From the NCBI RefSeq assembly GCF_000143415.4, contig NW_003314261.1, forward strand, positions 1,105,674-1,165,673: 60,000 bases of DNA, in the 5' to 3' direction. A model generated the notes under the pieces. It saw only the letters and a program-made list of their open reading frames with translations, did not search any database and had not been told where the DNA came from. The stretch comes from Selaginella moellendorffii. Its lineage: Eukaryota; Streptophyta; Lycopodiopsida; Selaginellales; Selaginellaceae. A program made the position numbers and the translations under genes. This document shows, in pieces, positions 36,477 to 49,395 of the stretch (position 1 is the stretch's first letter; every line of letters starts with the position of its first letter).

Positions 36477-36734
36477 TTCACACATATCTCTATTTTCTCA
36501 CATGTCTCGAGAGATATATTTGCCATGCGGGGACACTTGAGTATACACCCACTGCAGAGCCTCTACATGTTGGTGTTCCTCCACAAGATATTGTGTTGAC
36601 ACCACATAGAGCGACGCATACAAATACATATGCACAGAGATATGCATATGTACGCGCGTGTGCGTATTTTCGCGTGAGTGTGTCTGCGCGTGTGCTCGCA
36701 CCTGCGTGTGTTCTCAAACCTGTTAGTGAGCAAA
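36477..36734 (+). pseudogene. Broken lectin-like gene, copy 1 (truncated by assembly gap)
   Basis: Aligns by eye with the first 240 bp of the intact gene at 37262: the start region with TTTTCTCACAT, then CTTGAGTAT, CACTGCAGAG, ACAAGATATTGTG, then GCATATTTTCGCGTGAG and GTTCTCAAACCTGTTAGTGA. The ATG is lost and stretches have drifted into CGTGTG-rich sequence. The rest lies in the gap. Some of the frame remains open but is unlikely to be coding. Confidence 0.65.
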
Positions 36735-37077
36735 NNNNNNNNNNNNNNNNNNNNNNNNNNNNNNNNNNNNNNNNNNNNNNNNNNNNNNNNNNNNNNNNNN
36801 NNNNNNNNNNNNNNNNNNNNNNNNNNNNNNNNNNNNNNNNNNNNNNNNNNNNNNNNNNNNNNNNNNNNNNNNNNNNNNNNNNNNNNNNNNNNNNNNNNNN
36901 NNNNNNNNNNNNNNNNNNNNNNNNNNNNNNNNNNNNNNNNNNNNNNNNNNNNNNNNNNNNNNNNNNNNNNNNNNNNNNNNNNNNNNNNNNNNNNNNNNNN
37001 NNNNNNNNNNNNNNNNNNNNNNNNNNNNNNNNNNNNNNNNNNNNNNNNNNNNNNNNNNNNNNNNNNNNNNNNNNNNN
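36735..37077. other. Assembly gap of 343 N
   Basis: 343 N, so an estimated gap size. It separates two homologous copies, each preceded by (TA)n, and repeat-driven assembly failure is the likely cause. Confidence 0.98.
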
Positions 37078-37089
37078 ATCTATCTATAT

Positions 37090-37228
<139 letters not shown>

Positions 37229-37261
37229 TTTGTGAGTGCCTGTGTGAAAAAGCTAGAAAAT

Positions 37262-38161
37262 ATGAAACTCAATTTTCTCACATTTATCTATTTATTTATT
37301 TGCCTTGAGGGTAAGCTTGAGTATGCTGGGACTGCAGAGGTTATACCAGTTGGTGGTCCACGGGATGTTATTTTATTTACACTAGATCAGGTGATGGATT
37401 CTATTAGTTCTTCTTATAGCTATTCATATGGACGGGCATTTGCATATTTTAACGTGATTGGGTCATTTCGTGTGCTTGTAGCTGCATGGTTTCTCAATCC
37501 TGTTAATGATGAAGGATATTGTAGTGGTCAATTTAACAAAAATGATGGTGCTGATGGAGAAGATATTAAAACTGGTTTATACCCAATTTATCATGTTTTG
37601 AAGGATAAAACACAATGGAAAGGTTATGATGCTTTAGTGATTGTTAATGCTAATTTTATGCTTCTTTATTTTTTAGAATATGGATCAACCATACCAAAAA
37701 TGTCAATAAAAGAACTTATAACAAACAAGACTATAATACAAAAAATCCCTCAAGAATTGTATGATTGCTGGATTATGTATTCAAGCCTGATTTCTGGAGA
37801 GGACTATAATACTTTTGCTTTTATGGATCCTGGCACAGTGAAGGCTTCTCCAAATAAACTTTTTGAGTTAATATTGCTTAATAATTGTGAAATTCAATTA
37901 GTAGATGTAAAAAATAAATATTCATATTGGAATAGCAATACTGGTAATTATGGACAATATGGTTGTAAATTAAGACTTCAAACAGATGGTAATCTTGTAT
38001 TATATAAAAGAAATGGAGATCCAATATATACAATTAATAGATACTGCTCCCCATCACCATGTGAACTACCATCTATTCTTACTATACAAGATGATGGAAA
38101 TTTAGTGTTATATCGTAGTTTATCAGGAAGTGTAGATTTTGTTATCTATCGTACACATTAA
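37262..38161 (+). CDS. Secreted protein with bulb-type (GNA) lectin C-terminus
   Basis: Intronless, 299 residues, AT-rich and unlike its GC-rich neighbours in codon use. The ATG at 37262 gives a short signal peptide ([17 protein letters not shown]). Residues 18-205 form a domain I do not recognise, with [33 protein letters not shown] and [15 protein letters not shown]. From about 205 on it matches a bulb-type mannose-binding lectin fold: SYWNSNTG, then [10 protein letters not shown] and [10 protein letters not shown], both fitting the QxDxNxVxY sugar-binding motif (residues 240-248 and 276-284). Cys235, 262 and 267 could form disulfides. The frame is open upstream through the (TA)n repeat, but that part is not credible coding. 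Broken relatives lie at 36477 and 42985. Carbohydrate binding is predicted; biological role unknown. Confidence 0.75.
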   Translation: MKLNFLTFIYLFICLEGKLEYAGTAEVIPVGGPRDVILFTLDQVMDSISSSYSYSYGRAFAYFNVIGSFRVLVAAWFLNPVNDEGYCSGQFNKNDGADGEDIKTGLYPIYHVLKDKTQWKGYDALVIVNANFMLLYFLEYGSTIPKMSIKELITNKTIIQKIPQELYDCWIMYSSLISGEDYNTFAFMDPGTVKASPNKLFELILLNNCEIQLVDVKNKYSYWNSNTGNYGQYGCKLRLQTDGNLVLYKRNGDPIYTINRYCSPSPCELPSILTIQDDGNLVLYRSLSGSVDFVIYRTH

Positions 38162-40185
38162 AAGTTTATTTATATACAAATCATTCAAACTGCATTGTAT
38201 ATTCTATAACCAGACATTCATATTAAACTCCAAATTCTCATAGTATAGTAATTATTTATCCAATATTGATCAACACTTTCAGTGTTTTTAAAAAAATTAG
38301 AACTATAATCTAATTAGTAAAGAAACTTTAATCAACAAGATAGTATTATACAAAATAAAAGCTTTGGAATCTCATTATGTATAACTAAAGATAATTGAAT
38401 ACTCTTTTGAAAACTTTTAATTTTAAAGTAACATAATTTTTGTTTACTAAAAACTAATGCTTTAAATTCTGTCAATATTAATACGAACAATTTATTTGTG
38501 GCATATCTGTGCCAACCTGGCAAAGGCTAGGCCAGTCAGTTGATTTGGAGACCAAGCCTAAAGCTCTGTAAATAAAATGTATTACATTGGGAAAATGTGT
38601 TGCTCATTAAAATGTTAATTGGTTTACCATGTTTTGTTTTCTTTTTTTGGCACTGGATTTTCATTTTTCTCACATGCCATAAATGCTATGACAACTAAAC
38701 ATTTTACCAACCTAGTGGCATATTATAGTAATGCCACATCATGCTGGAATGCCAAATTCACATAGCTATGCTTGATCCATGCCTCCCACACTTTGCATAA
38801 GCTTGGTTGATCGATTTCCCTTGTTTCAAAGTGCCAAAAAGCAAACATGAGCACCAAAATAATAAGACTGCAGTAACCTTCAAGGCCTAACATGATCACA
38901 TACATTAGCCTTTTTGTTTTGCTTTTTTAAAGCTAAAATTATTTTAAAGCTAAAAATATTATTTTTTTAAAACTTAATGTTGTGATAAAGAAATAATTGA
39001 TTACTTGACTTTTGAAATGGAGGAGATTACTTTATATTAATAATTTGTTCCACTATACAATAGGGCTTATATTTGCACGTTAAATACAAAACTATAGAAA
39101 TTATGCAAATGCACTTACCATACTTGATTATTATCTAAATTTCTCAAATCCAGGTTTCCAATTTACACCGCACTCCCTCACCAGTGCCTGTGGTGCTACT
39201 CACACACCACAAGTGAGCAGAGCAGCCATAGAACCCTAGAAGTGCATTGTGTAACAGCTGTCACCATCTCTTCCCTCTTAGCCACATCTGCATGCCACCA
39301 TTGGCCGCCAATATTCTCTAAAACCATGGCTACCGACCCTGGCCTGGGCCTGGGGTGGCCTCCCCTTCCTGAGAACCATGGCTTCCAGGTCTGGGATCGG
39401 ACGGCTGCAGGGGTCCGGGCCCTTTGTTTTTATATATATAGATATGCCGATAACTTGGAAAATCACTACTATTGTCATCCAATCAGGAACATCTTTGCTA
39501 TTAGGCATCTTAAACATTTGCTTTTGTACAATAGACTGTATATTCCAGCTCCTTGCAAGTACCACAATGTCTACTAATGCCTTTGCAACACAGTGAAGCT
39601 AGGCTGATTTTTCTTGGATTACTTTTCCATATGCAGATGATAAGCATGAATTTTTTCGCAAAAAACTGTGGTAGACTGACTTCTAATAAGAAAGAGAAAA
39701 AAAATTCAAGGCCTCTCGTGAACTAAGATACATAAAAATTGATGTGGGTGAGACTTGATCCCAAGCAAGATCACCCATGAAGCTCACAGCTACATGCACA
39801 TGCACAAACAAAGTGCAAGAAGGGAAGAAGCTAGAAAAACTGCCAAACAGAAGTAAGTTTACATAGAAATATCCTAAACCACATAAGCCATGGATCAAGA
39901 GGCCGAAATATCAAAGATTGAGTCACAAAAAAATGCACGTATTTTTGCAAGCTGCAATACCGCCACCTCGCTGGTTGTCAAAGTTGGAAATACCTACATC
40001 AAAGTGAAAATGGCAGGAGGAAAAGATTACAATAGAAGCAAAAAACAATTGATCATAGATGGATAGAATCTATTACTTGTCAAACATACAATAGAAGAAT
40101 ATCCTAGAATAGTTCTAGGAATTTTTAAATTCTTATTTTTAAAAGTTTAAAACATTAAGGGTGAACTTAAATATAAAAGAGGAAG
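38162..40185. other. Intergenic DNA, no gene recognised
   Basis: Mostly AT-rich. A GC-richer island at 39160-39430 has small open frames on both strands but no motif I recognise. Confidence 0.5.
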
Positions 40186-41693
<1,508 letters not shown>

Positions 41694-41789
41694 GGCTAGA
41701 AGAACCCTAACCCTAGCCCAGCAGTATATCCTTTTTGATTTGTATATTCTTTTTTACTAAACATCGTTAAGCAATAAACTTGGATTTAT

Positions 41790-42840
41790 TGGATCTAAGA
41801 AGGAAAAAGAGAGAGAAATTAAGATATCAAAATACCTGGTGTTTCCTATCAACAAAATCTTTGATGTCCAACTTGAAATTCCTTAAGACCTCATTTCCTT
41901 CACATACCTTCCCTAGCAAAATTGCGTTCTATGACTCTTTCTTGACTAGAATCTCGATCTCTATAAAGTAAGAGAATATAGATGCAAGCAATAAAATTAT
42001 TTGACATTACCTGAGAACAGTACTTGATCAGTTGAAATCTTCTTGTGAAAGACCTCCAAGACAAATAATCGTTCTTGATGCTCGCTCACAGTATCCTGCA
42101 TAGACGCCTTACTCTAATCTCTGACAAAAAAGTCCAGCCTTAAGTGGAAACAACAGAAGTTCCACGCTGCATATTCTGGACCTTCACCATTCATCCCGCT
42201 TTTCTTCTCACACCACTAACATTCACAAGCGTGCTATCCCTGTACAAGTTCAAACATATCTCGCCTTGCTTCACTTTGTTGAGCACCAAGAGCGTTGGCT
42301 TAGATTTGATGCGATTGACAATCCAAGGTCCCAAGAGAACCTGCAGAAAAAAAGTCAATGGTTTTTATAAGAACAGACTATAGCATGCTTGCTTGCGGGG
42401 ATGGCAAATATCCGCAACCAGGAGGAGGCAATTGGACTTGATAGTGGCGCTTCACACACTTTTCATCACCAATTCGTCCGATAACGATAAGAGTTTTAGT
42501 TTCATGTTTGTTTTCTCCGCCTAGAACGGTCTCTTTTCTTTCTGGTCTCTGCTTGTTTCTTTTTGTGTTCTCTTTTTGGAGCTTGAAGCTAGTGACACGA
42601 TGGTTTCGCAATTACATACCTCTACAAATACAAGCTTTAGACGCACCCATGCGAGACGATAGACTACTAGTAAATTCACCACTGGCTGATGGTGCTATGG
42701 GCTCTTCAGGTTTATTCCTTTTGGCCATCTTTTGAATTCCTTCTCCTCAGGAGCTAGAGGTCGAGGAGAGACAAGCAGAGATGGCAGAGTTAGTCAGAGG
42801 AAAAGGATGAAAGTGAAATGAGAGTGAAAGGTTTGCATTT
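41790..42840. pseudogene. Rearranged duplicate of the ERA/CBS-protein locus
   Basis: Two blocks copied from the locus at 51.8-54.3 kb. 41790-42478 matches the minus-strand ERA gene, exons and introns included (ACAAAATCTTTGATGTCCA, CACATACCTTCCCTAGCAAA, CACACTTTTCATCACCAATT). At about 42479 the sequence jumps to material matching 53825-54300 of the CBS gene (TAGAACGGTCTCTT, GACACGATGGTTTCG, AATTCACCACTGGCTGA, GAGGTCGAGGAGAGACAAGC). About 1.08 kb of the parental locus, including both start codons, is missing at the junction, and about 65 bp is missing near 42760. It cannot code for either protein. Confidence 0.88.
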
Positions 42841-42984
42841 GGGATGATCTTTCTTGCCTCTTGTTTTTTTTTACAGATATTTCTTTTTTAGAAAAAATAT
42901 CTACTAATGATCGTTCTCTATCTATGAGGTTGTCTTGCATTTGCTTCTCAGCTATGTCTTTTTTCTTTATTTGTTTGTGTTGAT

Positions 42985-43655
42985 AACCTTGAGAATGTTG
43001 GGACTGCAAATGGTGGTTCATAGGATGTTATCTTGTCTACATTAGATCAGGTGATAGACTCTATTAATGAAAATTATAGTTATGCATATGGAAAGGCATT
43101 TGCATATTTTAGCGATATTGTGTCATTCCAAGTGCTTGTAGTTACATGGCTTCTCAACCCTATTAATGATGAAGGATATTGGAGTGGTCAATTTAATAGA
43201 AATAGTGGTGCTAGTAAAAACTAGTTTATACCAAATTTTGAAGGGAAAGGTTATGATGCTTTAGTGCCAATATTTTCTAGAAAAATACCTAAGATGTCAA
43301 TAGAAAACCTTATAAACAAGACTAAGATTGTAGAAAAAATCCCTCAAGAATTATATGATTGTTGAATTATGTTTTCAAGCCTTATTTCTGGAGAGGACTA
43401 TCTTTGCCGTTATAGAGCCTGGCACAGTGATATTTATATTGGAATAGTAATACTGGTAATGATAGACAATATGGCTGCAGATTATGGCTTCAAAACTGAT
43501 GGTAATATGGTTCTAAGTGGATATTCAATATATACAATTAATAAATATTGTTCTCCATCACTATGCGAGCTACCATTCATTCTTATTATATAAATTTATT
43601 GTTGTATTGTATTTTATCAGGAGAAGTAGATTTTGTTGTCTATCATACATAATTT
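42985..43655 (+). pseudogene. Broken lectin-like gene, copy 3
   Basis: Follows the intact gene at 37262-38161 for most of its length: TTAGATCAGGTGATAGACTC, GCATATGGAAAGGCATTTGC, AATGATGAAGGATATTGGAG, AAAATCCCTCAAGAATTATA, TTTCTGGAGAGGACTAT, AACTGATGGTAATATGGTTC. It lacks a start codon, has stop codons (for example the TAG at about 43222 and a TGA near 43364), and several internal deletions; the second sugar-binding motif is gone. Confidence 0.85.
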
Positions 43656-44049
43656 AAAGCTGGGATAATATTAATTAATTTATGAACTGAGATATATATC
43701 ATTTGATTTATTATAAACTTTTCATTGGAGTTTTTACAACTTGGAATCATAAATCCAAATGTATCAGAGGATTAATCAATGATTCTGAATTTAATCAAAT
43801 ACAGTGTAAAAGGCAATAAAATATACTACAACTCTATGACAACCAAGCTCCCAATCACCCAATGGACACTCTATTTCATTTTGGTGACCCTCTAGGTTTG
43901 TTATTATTATTATGAATGCATGAATGTTTTACATTTTCTTTGTTCTTATAGAGGCAATCCTCATGACTTCTGACCACTATCGTGACCATAATGTTGGGGT
44001 CATACAAAGAAGACTAAAGAAAAACCCTAAACCCTAAAACCTGAACTCT

Positions 44050-44292
<243 letters not shown>

Positions 44293-44299
44293 TATAAGC

Positions 44300-46080
44300 C
44301 CACTAAGTAACTTAATTGTTCAACTTCAATAATGAAGTGACTACAATATAATTGCTATATCCAAGAAGTATGTAAGTATGTATAGAACTTTTAAAATCCT
44401 AAATTACTATTAGACAATAGTAATGATCCAAATGCAAGACAACATACATATATTGTAATACTTTTACATTATATTTTCAATACTATTTACATATGGCAAT
44501 GTTGGCAAAAACAAAAGATTATTCCTCAACTATTTCTTTTAAATACCAAGTTATACTTGTTATAGAGTAGTTCATCTTTACTAATTGTAATATAAAGATG
44601 ATGTACATAATGGGATAACATTGACTAAACACACTCATGCTTTCTTGCATCAACACACATTTGAGACTAATACAATAAGTATTGTTGCACAAGATGAAAT
44701 CTTAAGTATAGTCAAGATATGCTAAACCTAAAGGACTTTGTTAACACTTTTTTGAGTTCTATAGATGTTTGTTTGCACTTCTTAAACAAAAAAAAATGAT
44801 GTTAATGACTTCAATAATACTTACAATAATGATCAATAAAAAGACCGAGATATTACACCTTATCACAAAAAATATAATACCTAAGATAAATTATATCCTT
44901 ATATCCAAATATGCATTTTGACCATTTTAACTTCAATCCAACTTCTTGCAATTAATCAAATACTTTATAAACATTATAGATCTACTTCTCCCACTACTTC
45001 TTTGAGTGGATAAAGTTATCATTAATAATATTGACAATCACCTTTGGCATATTGTAAGGAAGCTATCCATCATCCATTGAAAATTTTCTACAACATTATT
45101 CAAATCTAATAGCATTATCAAAAATTTATACAAACTAAATAATGTAAACAAATAGTATTATAAACACCTTTGGGCATTGACACTTGTCAATACTCAAAAA
45201 CAAAATCAAACTTAGTGAAACAATGACTTATCCTCAAACAATCTAGAAAATAAAAGTATAAGGAAAAGGATATATATTTAATATGGTCACAACATTTAAT
45301 GGGTGATAATTAATATAAAACCAAATACTCTCATCAGGCTTCATCACAAAATGAAATTCACATGCCTAAAGACTCCAAAACTTTTGGATGATATTGTTTT
45401 CCAATATCTCTTTGACATTTGTTTATAAGAATTTTAATCTTCTTAAGTGATTGATGTTGATGACTAGTTAATCCTCCAGCTCCCCAACGACTCAATTGTA
45501 TCTAGTTTATAATGCAGCAGCTATTGTCCACTGGAGCTCTTCCTCCAGTGTGTCGCCAACTTTACAAGGTGGAAGCTGGATCCACTCTGGCTACTTCTAT
45601 CACTGCTAGTCTCATGCCTCATGATGAGAAGCATGGTGTGGTGAGAAAAGTTTTTCTACATGTCTCAGAATGATTGTATTATCCAGATATGGTGATAGGA
45701 CTTCTTTTTCATTCTTTCCATTCTGCAGGAGTTGAGATGAAACTGCCATTGTAAAAAACCTCTTGTGAGTGAGATGTGGAGAGTGCAAATTTAAATAATT
45801 TCGGTAGAAAAGCTAATTTTCTTTGATAGAACATAGGACTGGATCTCCATAGGAGTTGTCAAGAAGTCATGCCCAGTGAATCACTTTCCTAGCACTGCTG
45901 GGCAGAATTCTTTGGATATGGAGTAGTAAGGAATGTTCAATGCACTGGAAGTGATTGCTAGGGATTACTCGCATTTAACAGATGAAATATTAAAATAGAT
46001 TCTTAAAAGATACCATTTTTAAGGGTTCTTCTTGTCGTGCGAGTAAAGTAAGCCCTAGTCGTGCGAGTAAGCGAGAGCAA
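44300..46080. other. AT-rich intergenic DNA with a dispersed repeat
   Basis: No gene called. The part around 44555-44690 (TAGAGTAGTTCATCTTTACT, ACTAAACACACTCATGCTTTCTTGCAT, TTGAGACTAAT) resembles 50995-51125 in the same orientation, so both are copies of one old repeat. A 55-codon frame at about 45511-45678 with LPPVCRQLYKVEAGSTLA is coding-like but unsupported. Confidence 0.45.
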
Positions 46081-46114
46081 GTAAGTTTGTGTTTGTTTTT
46101 TCATGTGATCAACG

Positions 46115-47725
46115 ATGGCAAGAGTTCTTCCTCCTTGGAGACCTGCTGGAGCTGCAAAGACGCTGCCACTGTCACCACGAGCGCTACGACGAACAAGTCC
46201 TGGTGCAGTGCCACCTCCTCCTCGGCAATCAGGGCAAGCAACTCCTCCACGAGCAGTTTCTCCTCGGTCACCACGAGTAGCAGGATCTGCACTGGCACCA
46301 CCAAGCTCGCCACGATCTTCTCGAGCGGCTCCTCATCCTCCTCGGACCGTGTCGCCACCTCATCCTCCTCTGGCAGTATCGCCACCACGAGCGCTACCAC
46401 CTGCTCACGGTCAAGAGACTCCTCCTCCTCCTCCGCGGGCAGTGTCTCATCGTCGGCTAGCACCACCATCTGAGAGCAAGGCTCCTCCTCCTCTTCGGTC
46501 AGTGTCTCATCGTCCGCTAGCACCATCATCTGAGAGCAAGGCTCCTCCTCCTCCTCGGCCAGTGTCTCATCGTCCGCTAGCACCACCATCTGAGAGCAAG
46601 GCTCCTCCTCCTCCTCGGCCAGTGTCTCATCGTCCGCTAGCACCACCATCTGAGAGCAAGGCTCCTCCTCCTCCTCGGCCAGTGTCTCATCGTCCCCTAG
46701 CACCACCATCTGAGAGCAACGCTCCTCCTCCTCCAGCAAGCAGCAACAATGCTCCAGGACGCCACAAGGGGATGCCGCCACAAGCTCATCACGGCCCAGC
46801 AGCTCCTCGGGAGCAGGGACATGTTCCTCCACATCGTGGCTCTGGACCTCATCACCGGAGGCGATCACGGTATGGCTCTCATTGCTCTATGGCTCCTGTT
46901 AACGTTGGATGTTCCAGGAGCAAACCACGGCGTCATGCTCCCCGTGCTAATACACCACCACCACCCTCTTGTCCAACGAAACATGGTCATTCTCCACCGA
47001 GGCGAGCTTCACCAAGCAACGCTCCTCCTCGGGCAGTGGCGCCTCATCCTCCACCATCTCACAGTCGAGAGCACGGGGCTCCTCCTCCTCCAGCAAGGGA
47101 TCATCCAGCAGCGCCGCCTCCTCCTCCTCCAGGTCGCCATAGGGAGAAAGGGCCGCCACCTCAATCTCCCCCACACAGGCGCCCTGCAACTCATGGCACC
47201 GCTCCTCCACATCGCGGCTCGCCTTCAGGCGGGAGGACGCCTTCAGCTCGGTCGCCACCTTTCAGGTACTATGGGTTTTTTCATTGTTTGCCACCTGCTA
47301 AAAGATTTTGGTTTTTCAGGAGCAAACCACCTCCTACACCGTTGAGTGCTGGTTCGGAGACACCTCCTGCTCATCAAACCAGCGAGCATCCCGCAAATGG
47401 TGATGGAACTAGCAGCGGGGGGAATCCGTGGACGTGGGATTGGGATTGGGATCCAACCATAGAGTGGCAGCCTGGTTACGTCCCAGCTACCGGCAGCCAC
47501 AGCAGCGGCTCCATCAGCCCTGCTCTTCCTCCTCCTCCTCATGGCGGGAACTCAGCTCCAGTGGTTGCAGGAGTGGCAGCAGTCGTGTGGATTCCTCTCG
47601 TGGGGCTCGTGTTGGTTATTCTTGTCCTGCTGCTCCTGGTTGTGCGGTCTTGCCTCCGCTGCCGCGAGAGGAACAGGGACGAAGTATTCATCTACAATGC
47701 TGCTGCGGCTTCCGATCGTTATTGA
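46115..47725 (+). CDS. Proline-rich single-pass membrane protein with 20-residue repeats
   Basis: Open frame of 536 codons, very rich in Pro, Ser, Arg and His. Five 20-residue repeats of the type SVSHRPLAPPSESKAPPPPR lie at about residues 110-208. A Trp/Asp run (WTWDWDWDP) and a membrane helix near 486-512 (VWIPLVGLVLVILVLLLLVV) follow, then a basic-start cytosolic tail (RSCLRCRERNRDE). A GT-AG intron of 54 bp at 47266-47319 looks likely; it is T-rich and stop-free, so reading through adds 18 residues. The composition recalls hydroxyproline-rich wall proteins and PERK ectodomains, but there is no signal peptide at this start and no kinase. An upstream exon may be missing. Function unknown. 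Confidence 0.55.
   Translation: MARVLPPWRPAGAAKTLPLSPRALRRTSPGAVPPPPRQSGQATPPRAVSPRSPRVAGSALAPPSSPRSSRAAPHPPRTVSPPHPPLAVSPPRALPPAHGQETPPPPPRAVSHRRLAPPSESKAPPPLRSVSHRPLAPSSESKAPPPPRPVSHRPLAPPSESKAPPPPRPVSHRPLAPPSESKAPPPPRPVSHRPLAPPSESNAPPPPASSNNAPGRHKGMPPQAHHGPAAPREQGHVPPHRGSGPHHRRRSRYGSHCSMAPVNVGCSRSKPRRHAPRANTPPPPSCPTKHGHSPPRRASPSNAPPRAVAPHPPPSHSREHGAPPPPARDHPAAPPPPPPGRHREKGPPPQSPPHRRPATHGTAPPHRGSPSGGRTPSARSPPFRYYGFFHCLPPAKRFWFFRSKPPPTPLSAGSETPPAHQTSEHPANGDGTSSGGNPWTWDWDWDPTIEWQPGYVPATGSHSSGSISPALPPPPHGGNSAPVVAGVAAVVWIPLVGLVLVILVLLLLVVRSCLRCRERNRDEVFIYNAAAASDRY
46441..46740. repeat. 60-bp tandem repeat, five copies, inside the proline-rich gene
   Basis: Units start at 46441, 46501, 46561, 46621 and 46681, each beginning AGTGTCTCATCGTC and containing CTAGCACCA and CTGAGAGCAA. 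The third and fourth are identical. Sixty is a multiple of three, so the repeat stays open in several frames on both strands. Confidence 0.95.
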
Positions 47726-47799
47726 GAGTGCAACAAGGTTATGAAGAAGACTCTCTCTAGAATGAACTACACAACAACACATCTCTAAGAAAGGAGATC

Positions 47800-48040
47800 T
47801 CCAAGGAAAGGACTACACACAAAAACGAGAAGCAAGGAATTTGCAATGGATTAGTGCTCAGACATCTGTACTAAAAGGACCACACAGAAAAGCGAGAAGC
47901 AAGGCCTCAACATGTATGTCTACCGAAAGGACTACATAGAGACTACAGAAGCAAGGCCACAACATATATCTCAACAGAAAGGATTACACAGAGAGAAGAG
48001 AAGCAAAGCCGCAATATATCCCTATTGAAAGATGGCGAAG
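47800..48040. repeat. Degenerate ~60-bp repeat downstream of the proline-rich gene
   Basis: About four imperfect units of the form AAAGGACTACACA...GAGAAGCAAGGC..CAACATATAT, in the probable 3' UTR. Confidence 0.6.
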
Positions 48041-48169
48041 AAGAAACATTAGATTAGTGTGCGAAGTGTGGATTTGATTAGAGTGTGCAGTGTGGATTTG
48101 TTTGTAAAAGCTACAAGTTTTTGTCATGGAAATTATCTTTATTCACAAACAGCGCAAACAGCGCAAACT

Positions 48170-49230
48170 CTACAAAAACGCTTGAAAACTCGCTAAAGTT
48201 GAAGCGGCACCCAAGCTGCGTTTGAGGCTCGATGAAAGAACCGAGTGGATTGCGGCCTTGTTGAAAGCCTCGGTGGTATGGGTGCCGCCCCAGCTCGGTG
48301 AAGTTCCTGCCACTGACCACTCCCTGCGTTCCACAGGGAACTCGCGTATCATAGTTGTATGGCTTTCCAGTCCCGCAGCAAGCTTCTGGTCTGTTCTGAA
48401 ACCTTGGAAGCAAAGCAAGAACGATTCGTAATTAGAGGAGAGGATCGTATAGCATGCCGGTTACCATTGCGGCCATGGCGACGTAGATAAGCCTCCGGAC
48501 GGAGTCCCCAAAGCTGGTTCGCAGCACGTCTATGGTGACCCTGAGAAGCTCGTTGTGAAGAACTGTGATCCGGTTGTAGTTGATGAGGCAGCCCATGGGG
48601 TGGCGAAGCTGGTCAGGAACTCGGGCGGGCATCCCAGAGGTGGAAGATTGAAGACCATGAAGTTGGCCGCTCTGAAAGTCGTCGAGAGGAACTACACGAG
48701 GAAAAGTATTGGTGAGGTTAAAACACATCAGTCTAGAGGAAAAGTTACCAGAACAGTCACTGTGATGTTCTCCACGACGTGGGGGATTACAGTGCGCTCC
48801 GTCTTGTTCTCGCGGAAGAATGCGTATCTGTTGTTGTCGAGACCCGATTCCTCGTTAGCCAAATGCTGGTGATCTTGGCTGAGTGAAAAACCAAGTAGAA
48901 ATGGGAGATATAAAATAACCAACTTACCAAGAGATTGATTCCCAAGAGCATCTCTCACGAGCCACTGGATCTGAGGCATGAGAGGGTATGGGTTCTGCCG
49001 AGATCCAATCGAGCTGGCAGGCCTCCCTCCTGGAAATTCGAGACACCAATTCCCAGCGCCTGAGCTGTGGATCGCCCAAAAGAAGATGAGATTCGAGCAA
49101 GGAGAATGATATTACCGACGACATCCAGCATCAGCCGCCCATCCGAGAGCCGCCGCTTGCAGTAGGAGAGGTTCCCGACATCGCCCCAATCGTCGCCAAA
49201 GCCGACGAGCACCTGTGGTAGAACCCTAAA
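48170..49230 (-). pseudogene. GDSL-type esterase/lipase relic
   Basis: On minus, the order of GDSL blocks is kept: VLVGFGDDWGDVGNLS and RLSDGRLMLDVV (about 49210-49110), VPDQLRHPMGCLINYNRI and LHNELLRVTIDVLR (about 48640-48510), ACCGTGKPYNYDTRVPCG (about 48380-48325), and in another frame SWGGTHTTEAFNKA (about 48300-48250). The catalytic GDS serine is replaced (GDD), the Asp of the DxxH motif is Gly, and the last block is out of frame. Intact relatives are secreted plant esterases. This copy should be dead. Confidence 0.75.
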
Positions 49231-49268
49231 CCATCTCCTTCAGGAAAATTGGCGGGATAGAAAGGTCG

Positions 49269-49343
49269 ATGAGGTTTCCATCGCTTGTCTTGCTCGTGTT
49301 GTGCGGCATTTTGGCGCAGGGGCACGGCGGCGGAGGCTTTTAG
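49269..49343 (+). other. 24-codon frame resembling a signal peptide
   Basis: MRFPSLVLLVLCGILAQGH plus a Gly-rich end and a stop, on the strand opposite to the adjacent GDSL relic. It looks like a detached secretion signal, possibly from the first exon of that gene after an inversion. Not claimed as a gene. Confidence 0.3.
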
Positions 49344-49395
49344 ATTTCGAATTCCCGCCACTTTCAAAACTAGGGCTTACGGCTAGCTAGGGTTT

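Noticed and set aside
45511-45678. 55-codon frame containing LPPVCRQLYKVEAGSTLA, slightly LysM-like
   Set aside because: Too short, no signal peptide, no partner exons and only a faint resemblance.
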